A stretch of DNA of 64,000 nt from Elymus sibiricus (taxonomy: Eukaryota; Streptophyta; Magnoliopsida; Poales; Poaceae), in contig CM077674.1 of assembly GCA_039707655.1 (NCBI GenBank), positions 235,019,904 through 235,083,903 of the forward strand, read 5' to 3'. Under the pieces are notes generated by a model. It was not told the DNA's origin and searched no databases. It worked only from the letters and a program-made list of their open reading frames with translations. Both the position numbers and the translations under genes were made by a program. This document shows, piece by piece, positions 1-10,406 of the stretch; positions within the stretch are counted from its first letter, which is position 1, and each line of letters starts with the position of its first letter.

Positions 1-589
1 ATCATGTCATTTTGCTTAAGGCTTTACTCTGTTTTCATTAACTTAATACCCTAGATGCATAATGGATAGCGGTCGATGGGTTGAGTAATAGTAGTAGATG
101 CAGGCAGGAGTCGATCTACTTGTCTCAGACGTGATGCCTATATACATGATCATTGCCTTGAATATCGTCATAACTATGCGTTTTTCTATCAATTGTCCAA
201 CAGTAATTTGTTTACCCACCGTATGCTATGCGTTCGAGAGAGAAGCCTCTAGTGAAAACTATGGCCCTCGGGTCTACTTTTATCATATATTAAAATCCAA
301 AAATACCTTGCTGCAATTTTATTTCCTTTTTTTGTTTTGCAATTTACTTTTCTATCTATCTCTATCAGAATTAATCCTTGCAAGTAACCGCCAAGGGGAT
401 TGACAACCCTCTTGTTTGCGTTGGGTGCAAATATTTGCTTTTGTGTGTGTAGGTGCTGCTAACGAGGTTCTATGTGGTTCTCCTACTGGATTGATAACCT
501 TGGTTCTTAACTGAGGGAAATACTTATCTCTACTGTACTGCATCATCCTCTCCTCTTCAGGGAAATCGCAACGCAGTTCACAAGTAGCA
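1..589 (+). mobile_element. 3' part of a Gypsy-type LTR, cut by the window edge
   Basis: The segment ends in ...GTAGCA at 589, the same terminus found in opposite orientation at 22571 (plus strand TGCTAC...). Both copies share a conceptual peptide (about 98-403 here, 22813-23043 minus there) with the common run MRFSINCPTVICLPTVC, and both contain the phrase around GGTTCTCCTACTGGATTGAT. The second copy is about 1.55 kb, so roughly the first 0.95 kb of this LTR lies before the window. The shared peptide is only a marker of homology; I do not regard it as a gene. Whether this is a solo LTR or belongs to a longer element cannot be seen. Confidence 0.75.
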
Positions 590-594
590 TACAG

Positions 595-786
595 CAACAG
601 GAAGAACCTGACCTCGTCAAGAATGCGAAGGAAGTGAAAACCTTGGCTATCAAAAACAGGCTTGATGATATTGATGGATTGCTAAAGTTCATCGCCCGGA
701 CTGCGTCGCCAGGATCCTATGACATGGGAGCAATGAAACTAAGTCATATGTGTCTAATTTTATACTGCGGCTCTGCCCATGGTTAG
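595..786 (+). pseudogene. short open segment of unknown origin, possible 3' exon of a disrupted gene
   Basis: Directly after the LTR end an open frame of about 63 codons runs to a TAG at 784-786. It is rich in charged residues and contains KNRLDDIDGLLKFIARTA. An AATAAA lies about 50 bases downstream (838-843), as expected for a 3' end. Base composition and codon use look more like gene sequence than like the neighbouring repeats. I do not recognise the protein. Upstream exons, if any, were separated by the LTR insertion and lie outside the window. It could equally be a gene fragment carried by a transposon. Confidence 0.3.
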
Positions 787-845
787 CTATTGTAATGTCT
801 TAGACAGTCTAATTGACAATTATCAAGTTTGCGGTTTAATAAAAG

Positions 846-1634
846 CAGCGAGTGCTGAATTTGGATTGAAATTCAATTTTTGCACGAATTCATATTAAAA
901 TTATTAAAAAACAATTTTGTATCAAATGTGCCCGCTAATTACAATATAATACTAATTGATCGCGCCTAAATACCGTGATGGTCATGAACGGCGTCACAAG
1001 CCTATGGACCCACAAGTAAGAAGCCACGCCACCCACGTATGCACCCGCTTGCAGAATCCACGTCAGCACTATAATGGGCCCACATGTCAGAATCATTGAC
1101 CGATCAAGCGACACATCGTCACAGAAAAAACAATGCCTGGTCCCACATGTAAGCAGCCACGTCAGCATCTTCTAGGCCCATATGTCAGCAACGTTGACCG
1201 GTCAAAACTGACGCCCAACTTATTATTGACGGGACCGTCGGCGATAAAACCCAAGGCAGACCCACATGGAAGCAGCCACGTAAGCAATTGCTGGCCTCAC
1301 TTGTCAGAATCTTTGACCAGTCAAATCGGTTGACCGATTACTGCTGGCGGTTTATCGTCACCCAAAACAATCTTAGGCGACATATTGGCTTATCATAGGT
1401 GACATTCTAGGCCGTCACAGAAAACAACCATCAGTGACAATTTTTGGTTCATCAACTAAGATACGATCGTGGTGACGAAGAAAGTGGTACCGTCAAGATT
1501 TTATTTTTTATGACGGCGCTTCAGTGACGGTGGTGGTGACGGCCGGAAAACGTCACCGTGGCATTTTTCCGTGACCAAAAAGGGTTTTAAGTGACACAAG
1601 TGAAACGTCGCAAAATAGAGCAAATTTTGTAGCG
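846..1634. mobile_element. DNA-transposon-like sequence with repeated GTGAC/GTCAC motifs
   Basis: This stretch has no convincing reading frame. It repeats short blocks such as CCCACATGT.AG..GCCACGTCAGCA (around 1030, 1080, 1142 and 1262) and many GTGACG/CGTCAC motifs in both orientations, typical of sub-terminal regions of class II elements. It seems to end at 1634 in TTTTGTAGCG, which resembles a CACTA terminus (TTTTGTAGTG) with one change. Directly beyond it LINE coding sequence begins, so the element probably truncates the LINE. The left end was not found. The superfamily assignment (CACTA-like) is tentative. Confidence 0.4.
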
Positions 1635-2548
1635 CCTTCTGGTGTGGTTGCGGACGTACATGAAGTTATCATGAATACTTCGCTTCTTGATAAAGGCACT
1701 TTGGACAGGCGAGACAAGGTCATTAATGTGGACGGAAAGGCGCATCGCATCATCTTAGCAAAGAGCTTGACCACGGCATGGATTATACTTATAGGCCTAA
1801 AATCTGAAATACACTTTGCACCATCTTTCTTTGGGATAAGCGTGATGTTGGCTGAGTTTAGCCAATGCAAGTTGGAGGCATGGAGGCTGGAGAAGTGGTT
1901 AATAGCAGCCATGACGTCCACCTTGATAATATCCTAGCACGCCTTGAAGAACGCACCCGTGAACTCATCCGGCCCTGGCGCCTTATCACTTGGAGAATCG
2001 AACACAGCCCTCCTAGCCTCTTCCATGGTGAACGGAGCTCCAATGTCACTGAGATCGCATTCCGGGGTGGGAACACAATGCCAATTTATGTCCATATGTC
2101 TCCGGGGGCCCTTCTTGATGACGAAGGAGAAGTGTTGATGAATAATAGCCTTCTTGGGGTTGTGGCCGGTCACCCATCCCGCATTATGCTTGAGGCGGTG
2201 GATAAATTTTTTCCTCCGCCGACGATTGATTCTTAGATGGAAGAACGTAGAGTTTGCGTGCCCCTCTTTAATGCTCGTTATTCTAGAGATTTGCCGCTTC
2301 CGAGCCTTTTCAAGTACCGCCAAGCCAACCACCCGTCTTTTGAGCCTCTTCCGAAGGTCAAGCTCTTCCGAGCTCAAAGGTCGTGACTCATGCGCAACAT
2401 CGAGACGAAGGATGATCTCCAAAGCCATATGCAATTGAACTTTCACATTGGAGAAGAGAGATTTGCTCCAAGTCTTTAGTCTGGAACTCACTTTCTTGAG
2501 CTTGTGGTGGAGAATGTGGTATGGCTCGAAGTGGTTGTTGTCCGCATT
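1635..2548 (-). pseudogene. LINE reverse transcriptase fragment, split from its 5' part by a CACTA insertion
   Basis: Read on the minus strand from 2548 down, this encodes the linker and start of a non-LTR reverse transcriptase. It has a basic region (LRKRLKRRVVGLAVLEKARK), then APGPDEFTGAFFK, a frameshift near 1930, then NSANITLIPKKDGA and FRPISIIHAVVKLFAKM, and a further shift before RSIHDNFMYVRN at about 1650. The catalytic FADD part is missing because the sequence stops at about 1635 against another repeat. The missing upstream part (endonuclease) is at 10041-10406, on the far side of the CACTA element. A dead plant L1-type element. Confidence 0.85.
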
Positions 2549-2561
2549 CACTACAGGAATC
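2549..2561 (+). repeat. left terminal inverted repeat of the CACTA element
   Basis: CACTACAGGAATC, the start of the element, preceded by target duplication ATT at 2546-2548. It pairs with 10028-10040 with one mismatch. Confidence 0.93.
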
Positions 2562-2564
2562 AGC

Positions 2565-3055
2565 TGCTTTGCCGTCTGCCATAGCAGACGGCAAAGGCAT
2601 ACTTTGCGGACGGCAAAGCCTTTGCCGTCTGCCAGCAGACGGCCAACACTCCGGCTGAACGGCTGCCGGCAAAGGCCTCTTTGCCGTCTGCTGGCGGACG
2701 GCAAAGAAGCAAAGCTCTTTGCCGTCTGCTGGCAGACGGCAAAGCACCTGGACGGCAGACAAAAGGTGCCATCCCCGTTAGAGGGCTAACGGCGCTCTTT
2801 GCCGTCTGCCAGCAGACGGCAAAGAGCTGCAGCTGACGTCAGCTGACGTCATGCGTCAGCTGGGCCAACGCAGGCTCTTTGCCGTCTGCCAGCAGACGGC
2901 AAAGAAGCAAAGTTCTTTGCCGTCTGCCAGTAGACGGCAAAGAGGCCAAATAGGCCAGCCCAGGTTGCACAGGCTGCTGCCACGTGCCCACTTTGCCGTC
3001 TGCTAACAGACAGCAAACCGCTTTGCCGTCTGCTAGCAGACGGCAAAGTGGCTAT
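2565..3055. repeat. left sub-terminal repeats of the CACTA element
   Basis: About nine copies of TTTGCCGTCTGC, most of them paired with GCAGACGGCAAAG so that each unit is a short palindrome (for example near 2570, 2619, 2730, 2797, 2878, 2918 and 3021). In En/Spm such sub-terminal repeats bind the element's TNPA-type protein; that role is inferred here from the family. Confidence 0.9.
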
Positions 3056-3539
3056 ATAGCAACTGTTTTTTCTGTGTTTTCTTATATCAATTCATTTTCA
3101 CAGAAATTCAAACACACACATATATATATATATTCAGAATCACATAATAAGGCAACACATTATGTCTTATCCACCACATAATATGTCTCATCCACCACAT
3201 AATAAACAACACATATGCAAATAATATGCAAGCCATATGGATATGATCATCCAACACATACCAAATCAAAACATATGCAAGTCTCATCCATACATATGCA
3301 AGTTTCATTCATCTATACATACATATGCAAGTGTCACATTGTTGATCCTACAAAATCAAAAGAAAATGGAAGGACAAGGACTCCATGAACGCAAGCTTCC
3401 GTGAAGTGAATCAAATCTGCAAAATGAGAAAGAAGAAAGTTAGAAGAAGAAGACTAGAAGAAGAAGACTAGAAGAAGAAGAAGAAGACTAGAATTTTTCT
3501 CCTCTTCTTGTTCTTCTTCTTATTGCTTACTTGTGTCAT
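3056..3539. repeat. low-complexity AT-rich stretch with CATATGCAA and AGAAGAAG runs
   Basis: No gene seen. It holds repeated CCACATAATA and CATATGCAAG words (about 3170-3330) and a degenerate (GAA)n tract (about 3427-3495). It lies inside the CACTA element, 3' of the transposase gene. Confidence 0.6.
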
Positions 3540-4295
3540 TTTAGAGCTAACCTAGGTAAATAGGCCATTTTTGACCTAAATATGCTAAGTATATCATAAA
3601 TGAACTAAAAAAAAGCTAAGTATAGGTCATTTTTGTGCTAACATAAGTAATTATGCCATTTTTGAGCTAATTAAGCATATTAAGTCATTTTGGAGCTAAA
3701 TAGGTCATTTCTTAAGCATATTATGTCATTTTTGAGCTAGCTAAGCATATTAAGTCATTTTGGAGGAATAAATGCTAAGTATAGGTCATTTTAGAGCTAT
3801 CCTAGGTTAAATAGGTCATTTTAGAGCTATCCAAGGTTAAATAGGTCCATTTTTTAGCTAGCTAAGCATATAAATTCATTTTGGAGGAATAAATGCTAAG
3901 TATAGGTCATTTTAGAGCTATCATATGTTAAATAGGTCATTTTTGAGCTAATTAAGGTTATTATGTCATTTTTGAGCTAGCTAAGCATATAAATTCATTT
4001 TGGAGGAATAAATGCTAAGTATAGGTCATTTTAGAGCTATCCTAGGTTAAATAGGTCATTTTGGAGCTAATTAAGGTTATTATGTCATTTTTGAGCTACC
4101 TAAGCATATTAAGTCATTTTGGAGGAATAAATGCTAAGTATAGGTCATTTTAGAGCTATCCTAGGTTAAATAGGTCATTTTGGAGCTAATTAAGGTTGTT
4201 ATGTAATTTTTGAGCTAGCTAAGCATATAAATTCATTTTGGAGGAATAAATGCTAAGTATAGGTCATTTTAGAGCTATCCTAGGTTAAAGAATGA
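3540..4295. repeat. tandem minisatellite of about 120 bp units
   Basis: The word GGAGGAATAAATGCTAAGTATAGG recurs near 3762, 3883, 4002, 4121 and 4240, giving a period of about 119-121 bp over five or more diverged units. Within each unit the sub-phrases TAGGTCATTTT and GAGCTA.CTAAG repeat again at about 40 bp. It lies inside the CACTA element between the transposase 3' end and the left end. Confidence 0.85.
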
Positions 4296-4434
4296 ATACC
4301 TGACATGAATAATATGTATATAATTTAAGTGTATCATCATCATGAACATAATAAAAAATTGAATACCTAACATGAACTAATTAATAATATATATTTACAT
4401 AATAATAATTGAATACCTGGCATGAACTATAATA

Positions 4435-7400
4435 TTAACCTTCATCGTCATCATTAATAAATGCATCATCATCGTCTATATATGCTTCGGGGTCAATAAA
4501 TGCATCTTCATCATCATCACTATCAGTAATGACGTGCTCATCATCATCATCAATAAATGCATCAACATGTGGAAGGCCTCCTGTACGTAATCGGTCAAGC
4601 ATTGACAGGTCATCCGCAGCAGTAACCTCTTCTTGTTCCGGCTCTTCTTGTTCCGGCTCAGGCTCGGATTCACTGCCGCTGTCTACTTCAATGTTCTGGT
4701 GTGAAGTAGAGCGGTTCTTGAAACGTTTTTTGGAAAGACGTGTTTCTTGGAAGAATTCTCCTTCATATGTGTCTGGGTTAATGTGAGGTTCATAATCCTC
4801 TTCATTGGGGGGAGGTGGTCTAACACGTGGCGGCACTTCATAAACGACATCCCAACCATTCAGATTTGGATCAGTTTGGCAGGCCCACGGTAGATAGAAA
4901 ACTTGGGTCGCCTGTTGAGCCGTAATATAGACATCGGGAACATCCAAATGGGTGCTTTGTTTGATTTCGACTAGCCCTAGATGTTCATGAGTCCTTCTAG
5001 TCTCCTTCGGCTGGAACCAATAACATTTGAAGACTACGACGTTCGGTGGGTTTGCACCATAGAATAGAAGTTCATAAATTGCTTCAACTCTTCCATAATA
5101 CTAGGTACCTCCTTCGCCGATAGCAGAGACACAACAATTTGTAGACTTTCGGTCGGCCATAGATAGCTCTTTGCCATAGGTACGAAAGCGATACCCGTTG
5201 ATGTCATATTTGTCAAATGAACGGACCTTATAGTCAAAACCATTTGCGACTTGTCTCAATTCGGCGTCCATAGACTCTGAACTAGCCTACAAGTTTAATA
5301 CGAAAGGATTGTTGCATTAGCCGGAAATTAGACGAAGAAATGAAATGGTCTAATGGAAATTACCGTTTGTTTGAACCAAGAGATGAAACCGGGATAGCCG
5401 CCTCCATGCATTGCCAGAAGCTCATACTCTTCGACGGAATCCTTTTGGATCACCGCTCCATACGAGAATTCGGCGACGTATCGACTGTATCAAATATCCG
5501 GGAATAAGAGCAGTTCAAAGGAATTAGAGGTTGCGAAACAATGTACCGAGAACTTACTCGATGTACGGCCGCACTTCTGTTAGGTTGTTCAAGATATACA
5601 ACGTAATGGTCCGCCATTCGTCGACATCCAACGGTAAGGAAGTATAAGCACCGGCTGGTGCGAGCTTCCCTTTGAATAGGCTGAGGTTGGATCCACCCTT
5701 TTTAGGGTCGCCAGCATTGTACCGAGGCTTCGGATTATGCAAATGACAATTTTTGGCTTCGTAGTGTGCTGTCATGAAGTTTGCCGCCTCCTCAGTAATG
5801 AATGCCTCGGCCATCGATGCTTCAATTCGACGTTTATTTTTACATTTTTCTCGAAGCGTCTTCTGCATCCTCTCTGTTGCGTAGCACCAACGATTCTGCT
5901 CGGGCCCCCCCAATCGTGCCTCGTTCGGGAGATGCAAAATCAAATGCTGCATTGGATTAAGGAAGCCCGGTGGAAAGATCTTCTCTAACTTGCAGATCAA
6001 CTCCGGCGCCAACTCTTCCAGTTCTTCTAGCAAGCCAGGCGATAGTTCTTTCGCACAAAGAACACGGAAGAAATAGCTCAGCTCTGCCAGTACTAGCCAT
6101 TCATCCTCAGGGATAAAGCCACGCAACATCACTCGCATTACCCGCTCAAGCCATATGTGCCAATCATGACTCTTGAGACCAAATATTTTCAATTTTTCAA
6201 GGCTCGCTCCCCTCTTTAGATTCGCTGCATACCCATCGGGGAACATCAACTCATTTTTCACCCACAGGAGTATTTCCCTCATAACTGGCCTTCCAAGATT
6301 GAACCATGCCTTTGGCTTCGTCCAGTTCTTCTTTCCTTTCGGTTGTCGCATGTTTTGTAGTGGTCTATCACATAGAGCCTGCTGATCGACTCTAGCCTTA
6401 GGATTATCCTTTGTTTTCCCCTCTATGCCGAACAATGTACCAAAGAGGGCCTCGCCGACATTCTTTTCAGTGTGCATCACGTCGATGTTGTGTGGGCAAA
6501 GGAGGTCTTTGAAGTAAGGCAGATCCCACAAGCATGTCTTGTGAGTCCAGGCGTGTTCCGAATTATACCCCTTGAAATACCCTGGACGCTCTGGATCTGG
6601 CTCGAGAGAGTTTAACTGATCCAGGGTCTGTTGGCCTGTCAACGCAGGTGGTGCAGGCAAGAAAACTTGCCACCCGTCTGCAGCCGAGGAAACTCAAGAG
6701 CTGCCTTGCATGTGGGGCACGGGAACCATCCATGCACACACCAGCCAACGAATAGCGCATACGCCGGCAAGTCATGCATCGAGTACATGTACCACACACG
6801 CATTAGGAAGTTTTTTTTTGTAGCGGCGTCGTATGTCTTGATCCCATTATCCCAAGCTTCTTGCAGTTCATCCTTAAGCGGCTGCATGTACACATTCATA
6901 CTCTTCCCCGGATAGTTGGGCCCCGGAATTATCAACGTCAGGAAAATGTTCTTTCTTTGCATAATCTGTCCGGGGGGGAGATTGAGTGGAATGACAAATA
7001 CAGGCCAACAACTGTATTGGGATGCCATCATACCAAACACATTGAACCCATCCGTGCTTATGGCGATTCGAGGATGCCTTGGATCTGCCGCTTTAGCATG
7101 ATGTATTGCATCGAAGCGCTTCCACGCAAAAGCGTCCGATGTGTGTACCAACATCGGCTCCCCATCTGCATCTAGTTCGGTTCTTTTGCCCAATTTGTGC
7201 CATGTCATCTGTCTGGCCGTCTCTTCGACCATGAAAAGACGTTGAAGTCTTGGTATGATTGGCATATACCGAAGAACATTAACTGGGATTTTGTCTGACT
7301 CTTCTCACCCATACCGTTGTCTACCTCAACATACCTGGAAGACTGGCAAACGGGACAATACTTCAAGTCTGCATACTCAAGCCTAAATAAGGCACATCCT

Positions 7401-8020
7401 TTCTCATAGGCATCTATCTTCTCATAGGGCATCTTAAGTACACGGAGGATTTTGTCCGACTGGTACAGGTTTGCCGGCATTACATGGCCTTTGGGTAGAA
7501 AACGTCCAAATAGTGTCATCATCGCGTCGTAGCATTCTCTGCCCAAGTTGAATTGAGCCTTCAGAGCCATTACTTGTGCGATGGCATCCAGCTGACAAAG
7601 CTCAGTGTGCTCATGGAGAGGACGTTTTGAAGACTCCAACATATCATTGAAGGCTTTTGCAGATTCCTCCATCTCATCGTCCGAATCCCGAGCATCATCA
7701 AAGTCTTCCACCATGTCTTCCATCCCGGTACCATGCTCGTCGGTGCGACGACGGCCCTCCTCAGCTCTGGCACGTTGGGCAGACTCACCATGAAATGTCC
7801 AGACCTTATAATTAGGCATAAAACCCAACTTCTGCAGGTGTTTGATCATTTCAAACTCTGACTTCTTATGAAAGTTGTCGCACTCGACACAGGGGCACCA
7901 GGTTGTTTCCTGTCCATTTGCAAATGCGGCTCTCACAAACCCCTTGGTTTTTCTTATACATTCATGGGTCATGTCTTTCTGACTAGTGTGACCGGTGTAC
8001 ATCCACGCACGATCACTCAT
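4435..8020 (-). pseudogene. TNP2-type CACTA transposase gene, disrupted
   Basis: Minus strand, ATG at 8018-8020, final stop at 4435-4437. The N-terminus has a transposon-associated domain (MSDRAWMY, CPCVECDN). The Transposase_21 core shows AISTDGFNVFG and GPNYPGKSMNVYMQPLKDEL, then CPHNIDVMHTEKNVGEALF. A DUF4218-like part follows (AELSYFFRVLCAKELS, ILHLPNEARLGGP), then a DUF4216-like part (VVVFKCYWF) and a very acidic C-terminal tail. Visible introns are GT-AG: exons 8020-5558 (apart from its breaks), 5484-5364 and 5286 downward. It is broken three times: a one-base loss in an A run near 7290, a frameshift with probable deletion near 6650 where the family usually has more residues before PAPP, and an in-frame TAG at 5101-5103. 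No active enzyme is expected. It would have cut and joined the CACTA ends in the nucleus. Confidence 0.92.
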
Positions 8021-8152
8021 CTTGCCTAGCTACTGGACACACAAGAAATATATACATAATTCAGCAAACCATATTCATCAGTTAATAGAGTTTGTCAGTT
8101 TTATTATGTCCATGCAACCTAGACGCTAGTAGGTAAAGATAGGTCCTAATCC

Positions 8153-8370
8153 CACCCGAGTATGTGTAGATGGGTTCGCTTTCCCATGCTCGGCTCCGGA
8201 TCTGACGCAAAATTTCGGCAGCACCTCCCCGCTGTTCTCCTGATACACGTCTCGGCAATAAGCAGAGAGGATGTGTACCCGGAGAACAACAGGGAGGCAC
8301 TGACGAAATTATGCATCGGATCCAGAGTAGAGCATATGGGAAAATGAACCCAATCTACACATACTCGGGC
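8153..8370. repeat. long imperfect inverted repeat (hairpin) upstream of the transposase
   Basis: The left arm (8153-8249, starting CACCCGAGTATGTGTAGATG) is the imperfect reverse complement of the right arm (about 8273-8370, ending CATACTCGGGCTG). By eye about 80 percent of positions pair over nearly 100 bp, with a loop of about 23 bases. It lies 130-350 bp upstream of the transposase ATG, so it would be in the promoter or leader RNA. A transcript would fold into a long stem; a role as a small-RNA source is inference only. Confidence 0.7.
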
Positions 8371-8724
8371 TGTCCATGGATAACGTTGGACAATTCGAAA
8401 GAATCACGGTTATAAATATGCAAATGCATGCATATTTATAGATGTAACCCTTTCGAACGGGAGACGCATAGTGGTCACGCATACTGATGATTGACACCTA
8501 TAGCTAGCAAGTTTCATCGGCACGAAGACCGGAACAGAGCAAATGAAGGGGGGAGGAGGAGATGTCATTTGTGCTCACCCACGAACGCAGGGGCGGAGCT
8601 CGTCGTACGCACGGGGAGGTCGTCGAACACCAGACCCTCGCAGCAACGAAAGAACTGCACATTTAAATCCACCCGATCAACACAAATATATATGATGTTT
8701 TTCATAACAAAATAGGGAAATATA

Positions 8725-9010
8725 TGACCCCGTCGGCCTCTGGAAGGCCGAAGAGCACCTTTTCGGTCAACAGGAGGCCGAAGAGGTGTCGGCGTCGGGG
8801 GTGTTGTGGTGTCGGGCTGTCGTGGTGTCGGGGTGTCGGGGTGTCGGGTCGGGGTGTCGTGGTGTCGGGGTGTCGTGTCGGGGTGTCGGGGTGTGTCGGA
8901 TGTCGTGTCGGGGTGTCATGTCGGGGTCGGGGTGTCATGTCAGGGTCGGGGTGTCGGGGTGTCGTGTCGGGGTCGGGGTGTCGTGTCGTGGTCGGGGTCC
9001 GGGTGTCGGG
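8725..9010 (+). repeat. degenerate GTGTCGGG simple repeat
   Basis: Dozens of GTGTCGGG, GTGTCGTG and GGTCGGG words in tandem, preceded by an imperfect duplication of GGCCGAAGAG (8749 and 8777). The long frames here are low-complexity artefacts. Confidence 0.85.
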
Positions 9011-9012
9011 GT

Positions 9013-9224
9013 CTTTTTTTCCTCTTTTTCCTTTTCTTCTTCTTCCTTTTCTTCTTCTTCCTCTTCTTCCTTTTCTTCCTTTTTTCCTTCTTCTTCTTCT
9101 TCTTCTTCTTCTTCTTCTTTTTTCTTCTCCTCCTCCTCTTCTTTTCTTCTTCCTTTCCTTTTTCCTCTTCTTCTTCTCCTCCTCTCCTCCTCCTCTTCTT
9201 CTTCTTCTTCTTCTTCTTCTTCTT

Positions 9225-9255
<31 letters not shown>

Positions 9256-9329
9256 TTTTTTCTTCTCCTCCTCCTCTTCTTCTTTTTCTTCTTCTTCTTC
9301 TTCTTCTTCTTCTTCTTCTTCTTCTTCTT

Positions 9330-9360
<31 letters not shown>

Positions 9361-9427
9361 TTTTTTCTTCTTTTCCTTTTTCTTTTTCCTTTTTTTCCTT
9401 TTTCTTTTCTTCTTTTTCTTTCTTCTA
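9013..9427 (+). repeat. polypyrimidine (CTT)n microsatellite tract of about 410 bp
   Basis: Almost purely C and T on the plus strand, mostly (CTT)n with interspersed CCT and TTTTCC; the two longest pure (CTT)n runs are near 9196-9253 and 9286-9359. Frames across it (poly-L, poly-S or poly-F) are not genes. Confidence 0.95.
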
Positions 9428-9860
9428 GGTTTCTTTCTACCTAAATGTCTAAATATCTAAAAACCTAAACGTCTAAGTATCTAAACTCCTAAATGTCTAA
9501 ATATCTAAAACCTAAACAGAAAAAATAAAAAAAACAGAAAAAGGGGCAGGAGGGGGAGCTCACCAGAGGGGGGCAGAGGGGTTGGCCGGCGTCCGGGCCG
9601 CGACGGGGCTGGCCGGCGTCCGGGCCGCGACGGGGCGGCGAGGGGCAGGCCTGGGCGCGGCCGCGCGGGCACGGGGCGGGGCAGTAGGGCGGGGCAGTGG
9701 GCGGCGTCGGCAGTCGCGGGTGCGGCGGCGGCGAGCGGCGGGCCGGGGCGGGTCGGGGGCGGCGGCGGGTGCGGCGGCGGCGTGGGGTCGGGGTCGGGAG
9801 GGGAGAGGCAGAGAGAGTGGAGAGAGTGGAGGGGGGGTGGGCCGTTAGTGCCGTTAGTAG
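9428..9860. other. GC-rich interior of the CACTA element without recognisable gene
   Basis: A short repeat CTAAATGTCTAAATATCTAAA (9450-9510) is followed by about 300 bp of very GC-rich sequence including a perfect duplication GGGCTGGCCGGCGTCCGGGC-like unit (about 9578-9635). This may be the 5' leader or promoter of element transcripts on the minus strand. I cannot support a protein. Confidence 0.4.
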
Positions 9861-9867
9861 GTATTTT

Positions 9868-10022
9868 CTTTGCCGTCCGCTAGCAGACGGCAAAGAGCTG
9901 GCTGATGGCAAACAGTGTCTTTGCCATCGGCCAGATCTTTGCCGTCTGCTTTCCCAAAGCAGACGGCAAACAACCTCTTTGCCGTCTGCCAGCAGACGAC
10001 AAAGAGCTAGCAGATGGCAAAG
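9868..10022. repeat. right sub-terminal repeats of the CACTA element
   Basis: At least four copies of the same TTTGCCGTCTGC/GCAGACGGCAAAG palindromic unit as at the left end (near 9868, 9939, 9977), plus variants with GATGGCAAA. Confidence 0.9.
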
Positions 10023-10027
10023 TCCCT

Positions 10028-10040
10028 GATTCCAGTAGTG
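10028..10040 (-). repeat. right terminal inverted repeat of the CACTA element
   Basis: GATTCCAGTAGTG, the inverted partner of 2549-2561, followed by target duplication ATT at 10041-10043. Confidence 0.93.
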
Positions 10041-10406
10041 ATTCCACGCATCTTGGACGGTTGTTAAGAAGTCGGGCATCTTAATCTAGAAATTCTCAAA
10101 CCAGAAGCATTCTGTGCGATTCGGGCCATTTGCATTCTCAAGCAAAAGCGGGCAGTGGTCAGATAGGGAGGATGACAAGGCACGCAGGATGTGGGAGCCA
10201 ACCTCCAAGTCCCATTCCTCATTACAGAAAAAGCTATCAAGCGTGCTCAAGGTGAGCTCACTCTGCCCATTACTCCAAGTGAATCTCCTGTTTTGGAGGT
10301 AAATCTCTTTTAACTCGCATGAGTTCAAAGCGTTACAGAACCTGACAATGCGGCTTCGATCAACATTCGCACGATTCTTATCCCTAGCTCGATAAATCTG
10401 GTTAAA
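10041..10406 (-). pseudogene. LINE endonuclease C-terminal fragment
   Basis: On the minus strand this encodes the end of an APE-type endonuclease: RFTWSNGQ, LSTLDSFFCNEEWD, then SLSDHCPLLLEN with the family's SDH motif, and FWFENF. It continues in frame, after removal of the CACTA insertion, into 2548 and below. The 5' limit of the LINE is about 10406, where similarity to the family stops; no clear target duplication was found because the 3' end of this LINE is also lost. Confidence 0.85.

Larger units (their letters stand above)
2549..10040 (-). mobile_element. complete CACTA (En/Spm-type) transposon, 7.49 kb
   Basis: The left end reads CACTACAGGAATC and the right end, reverse-complemented, CACTACTGGAATC: 12 of 13 bases match. 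The element is flanked by a perfect 3-bp target duplication ATT (2546-2548 and 10041-10043), the CACTA standard. Both ends carry many copies of a palindromic TTTGCCGTCTGC..GCAGACGGCAAA repeat. It encodes a TNP2-type transposase on the minus strand (4435-8020). It inserted into a LINE; joining the two flanks and dropping one ATT gives a continuous reading frame (..DAWN|ADNNHF..), which confirms the borders. Confidence 0.95.

Noticed and set aside
98..403. 101-codon frame shared with 22813-23043 minus
   Set aside because: The similarity comes from both lying in the same LTR family; used only as evidence of LTR homology.
2565..3055. CRISPR-like spaced palindromes
   Set aside because: Irregular spacing, plant genome context and position next to CACTA termini; these are transposon sub-terminal repeats.
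8724..9460. Frames of more than 200 codons with poly-L, poly-S or poly-F
   Set aside because: Translation of a GTGTCGG repeat and a (CTT)n tract.
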